DNA of 6,204 nt from Endozoicomonadaceae bacterium (GTDB taxonomy: Bacteria > Pseudomonadota > Gammaproteobacteria > Pseudomonadales > Endozoicomonadaceae), in contig JAAOIJ010000089.1 in assembly GCA_015163815.1 (NCBI GenBank), forward strand, positions 1 to 6,204, in the 5' to 3' direction. This document shows, piece after piece, positions 5,708-6,204 of this stretch. The number at the start of each line of letters is the position of its first letter. The first letter of the stretch is position 1. The position numbers and the translations under genes are program-made. Under the pieces are notes generated by a model. That model did no database searches. It was not told the origin of the DNA and worked only from the letters and a program-made list of their open reading frames with translations.

Positions 5708-5737
5708 ATTGTAGCATATGCTATGTATCTTCATCAA
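5708..5737 (-). promoter_or_regulatory. Predicted extended -10 promoter for the orphan gene
   Basis: On the minus strand TTGATG (5737-5732) is followed after 18 bp by TACAAT (5713-5708), preceded by TGC to give TGCTACAAT, an extended -10 element. The start would be near 5701, giving a leader of about 58 nt before ATG 5642. Confidence 0.45.
5712..5723. promoter_or_regulatory. 12-bp palindrome, candidate operator
   Basis: TAGCATATGCTA is a perfect 12-bp palindrome. It overlaps the upstream edge of the predicted -10 box at 5708-5713 and fills part of the spacer, a position where a dimeric repressor would block polymerase. No regulator gene is next to it. It could be chance in AT-rich DNA. Confidence 0.35.
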
Positions 5738-5893
5738 TAAATTTCAATTGAACTTATAAATGATACAGATTTTTTTTTCAATAAATCAATTGAAAACAAT
5801 CATGTATTTATGTTAAAAAAAACAGATTCAATCATGAAGTAAAGCTTGTCAATTTTTTCTGGTGTTCGTATCATGTCATATGATATCTGACTA
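5738..5893. other. Gene-free AT-rich stretch
   Basis: There is no ORF with a ribosome site here. Two palindromes of the same core occur, TTCAATTGAA (5743-5752) and TCAATTGA (5786-5793). The second lies in an AT-only-like hairpin, TTTTCAAT (5775-5782) with ATTGAAAA (5789-5796), which has no T-run after it. Long A and T runs dominate. Confidence 0.3.
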
Positions 5894-5929
5894 TTTAATG
5901 TTTAATTGTTTAATGTTTAATGTTTAATG
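5894..5929 (+). repeat. Heptamer tandem repeat TTTAATG x5
   Basis: Five consecutive units of TTTAATG fill 36 bp. The second unit has an extra T (TTTAATTG) and the other four are exact. The array sits about 60 bp before the likely IS30 end in non-coding DNA. Slipped-strand copy-number change is likely, but no gene close downstream would be affected in an obvious way. Confidence 0.85.
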
Positions 5930-5987
5930 TCAATCTAAACTATTCATTCATTGTTTTTTGCAGTCACGAATATTTCACTATGCCTTC

Positions 5988-6204
5988 TCAAATGTGAAGT
6001 GCAACAGTAAGGCATTTTCTATAGCCAAAAAAAAGCAGTCAAATGCTAATAATTCGTGTAACTTCTTTTTATCAACAAAAGAAGGAGAATGACATGGCTT
6101 ATCAACACTTGACTGCAGAAGAAAGATCTCCTTCTACGATTTCAAGAGAGATTCTACGTAATACTAAAGGGAGAAAATATTGTTATCAACAAGCTCATCA
6201 ATTA
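5988..6204 (+). mobile_element. Left part of an IS30-family element (runs off the window)
   Basis: The transposase start at 6094 is preceded by about 100 bp of non-coding DNA that contains ATGTGAAGTGCAACAGTAAG (5992-6011). This resembles IS30-family terminal repeats, which commonly carry a GCAACAGT-type core. The left boundary is placed near 5988 by this resemblance only; the right end is not in the window, so it cannot be confirmed by an inverted partner. ATGCCTT (5980-5986) and AAGGCAT (6009-6015) form an inverted repeat around the presumed end. Confidence 0.6.
6094..6204 (+). pseudogene. IS30-family transposase, internally deleted N-terminus
   Basis: The frame starts MAYQHLTAEER, typical of IS30 transposases, and has a good AAGGAG ribosome site 6 nt before the ATG. 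It then jumps straight to SPSTISREILRN, the recognition-helix segment. In ordinary family members about 23 residues (a YQIYAL-like helix and the first part of the helix-turn-helix) lie between these two blocks. The deletion is in frame, so the reading frame stays open to the window edge after 37 codons. Loss of part of the DNA-binding domain should inactivate the protein. The junction lies at an AGA arginine codon that normally occurs at both ends of the missing part, so a short-repeat deletion is plausible. Confidence 0.8.

Noticed and set aside
1..6204. CRISPR array, toxin-antitoxin or defence system
   Set aside because: There are no regularly spaced repeats with unique spacers, no paired small ORFs with known toxin or antitoxin features, and no nuclease, helicase or reverse-transcriptase motifs.

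Overview
This 6.2-kb window is AT-rich (about one third G+C by eye) and looks like a chromosomal segment of a gammaproteobacterium. CsiV (PF10972) and the flavodoxin-type HemG are typical gammaproteobacterial families. Short mobile repeats, an IS30-type relic and several orphan ORFs suggest a genome shaped by insertion sequences, as in host-associated Legionellales or Thiotrichales. That placement is inference; no rRNA or tRNA gene is present to settle it.

Layout, left to right. Positions 1-33 hold the end of a 139-bp MITE-like repeat. csiV (92-943, minus) follows, with a plausible promoter and leader upstream (944-1050). Positions 1050-1243 carry a small, locally GC-richer stretch with a possible coding remnant. 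A full MITE copy (1244-1382) precedes a 40-codon ORF (1395-1517) that overlaps the start of hemG (1510-2073, plus). Convergent to hemG is an unrecognised secreted protein (2123-2818, minus). A second full MITE copy in the opposite orientation lies at 2850-2988. nadD and nudF (minus, 4363 down to 3150) form a one-nucleotide-overlap operon. A compact divergent promoter region (4364-4466) separates nadD from an eight-helix PAP2-type membrane phosphatase (4467-5258, plus). The phosphatase 3' end overlaps a convergent orphan ORF (5241-5642, minus). A 424-bp gene-free stretch follows, with a 12-bp palindrome over a predicted promoter and a heptamer tandem repeat. The window ends in the left part of an IS30-family element whose transposase has lost part of its DNA-binding domain.

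Functionally, the named genes are housekeeping: cell-wall synthesis support (CsiV), haem synthesis (HemG), NAD synthesis and ADP-ribose recycling (NadD, NudF), and lipid phosphate hydrolysis (PAP2). The only clear partnership is nadD-nudF. I see no CRISPR array, toxin-antitoxin pair, defence island or other clearly new system. The most interesting structure is the MITE family and its possible effects on neighbouring expression and rearrangement.
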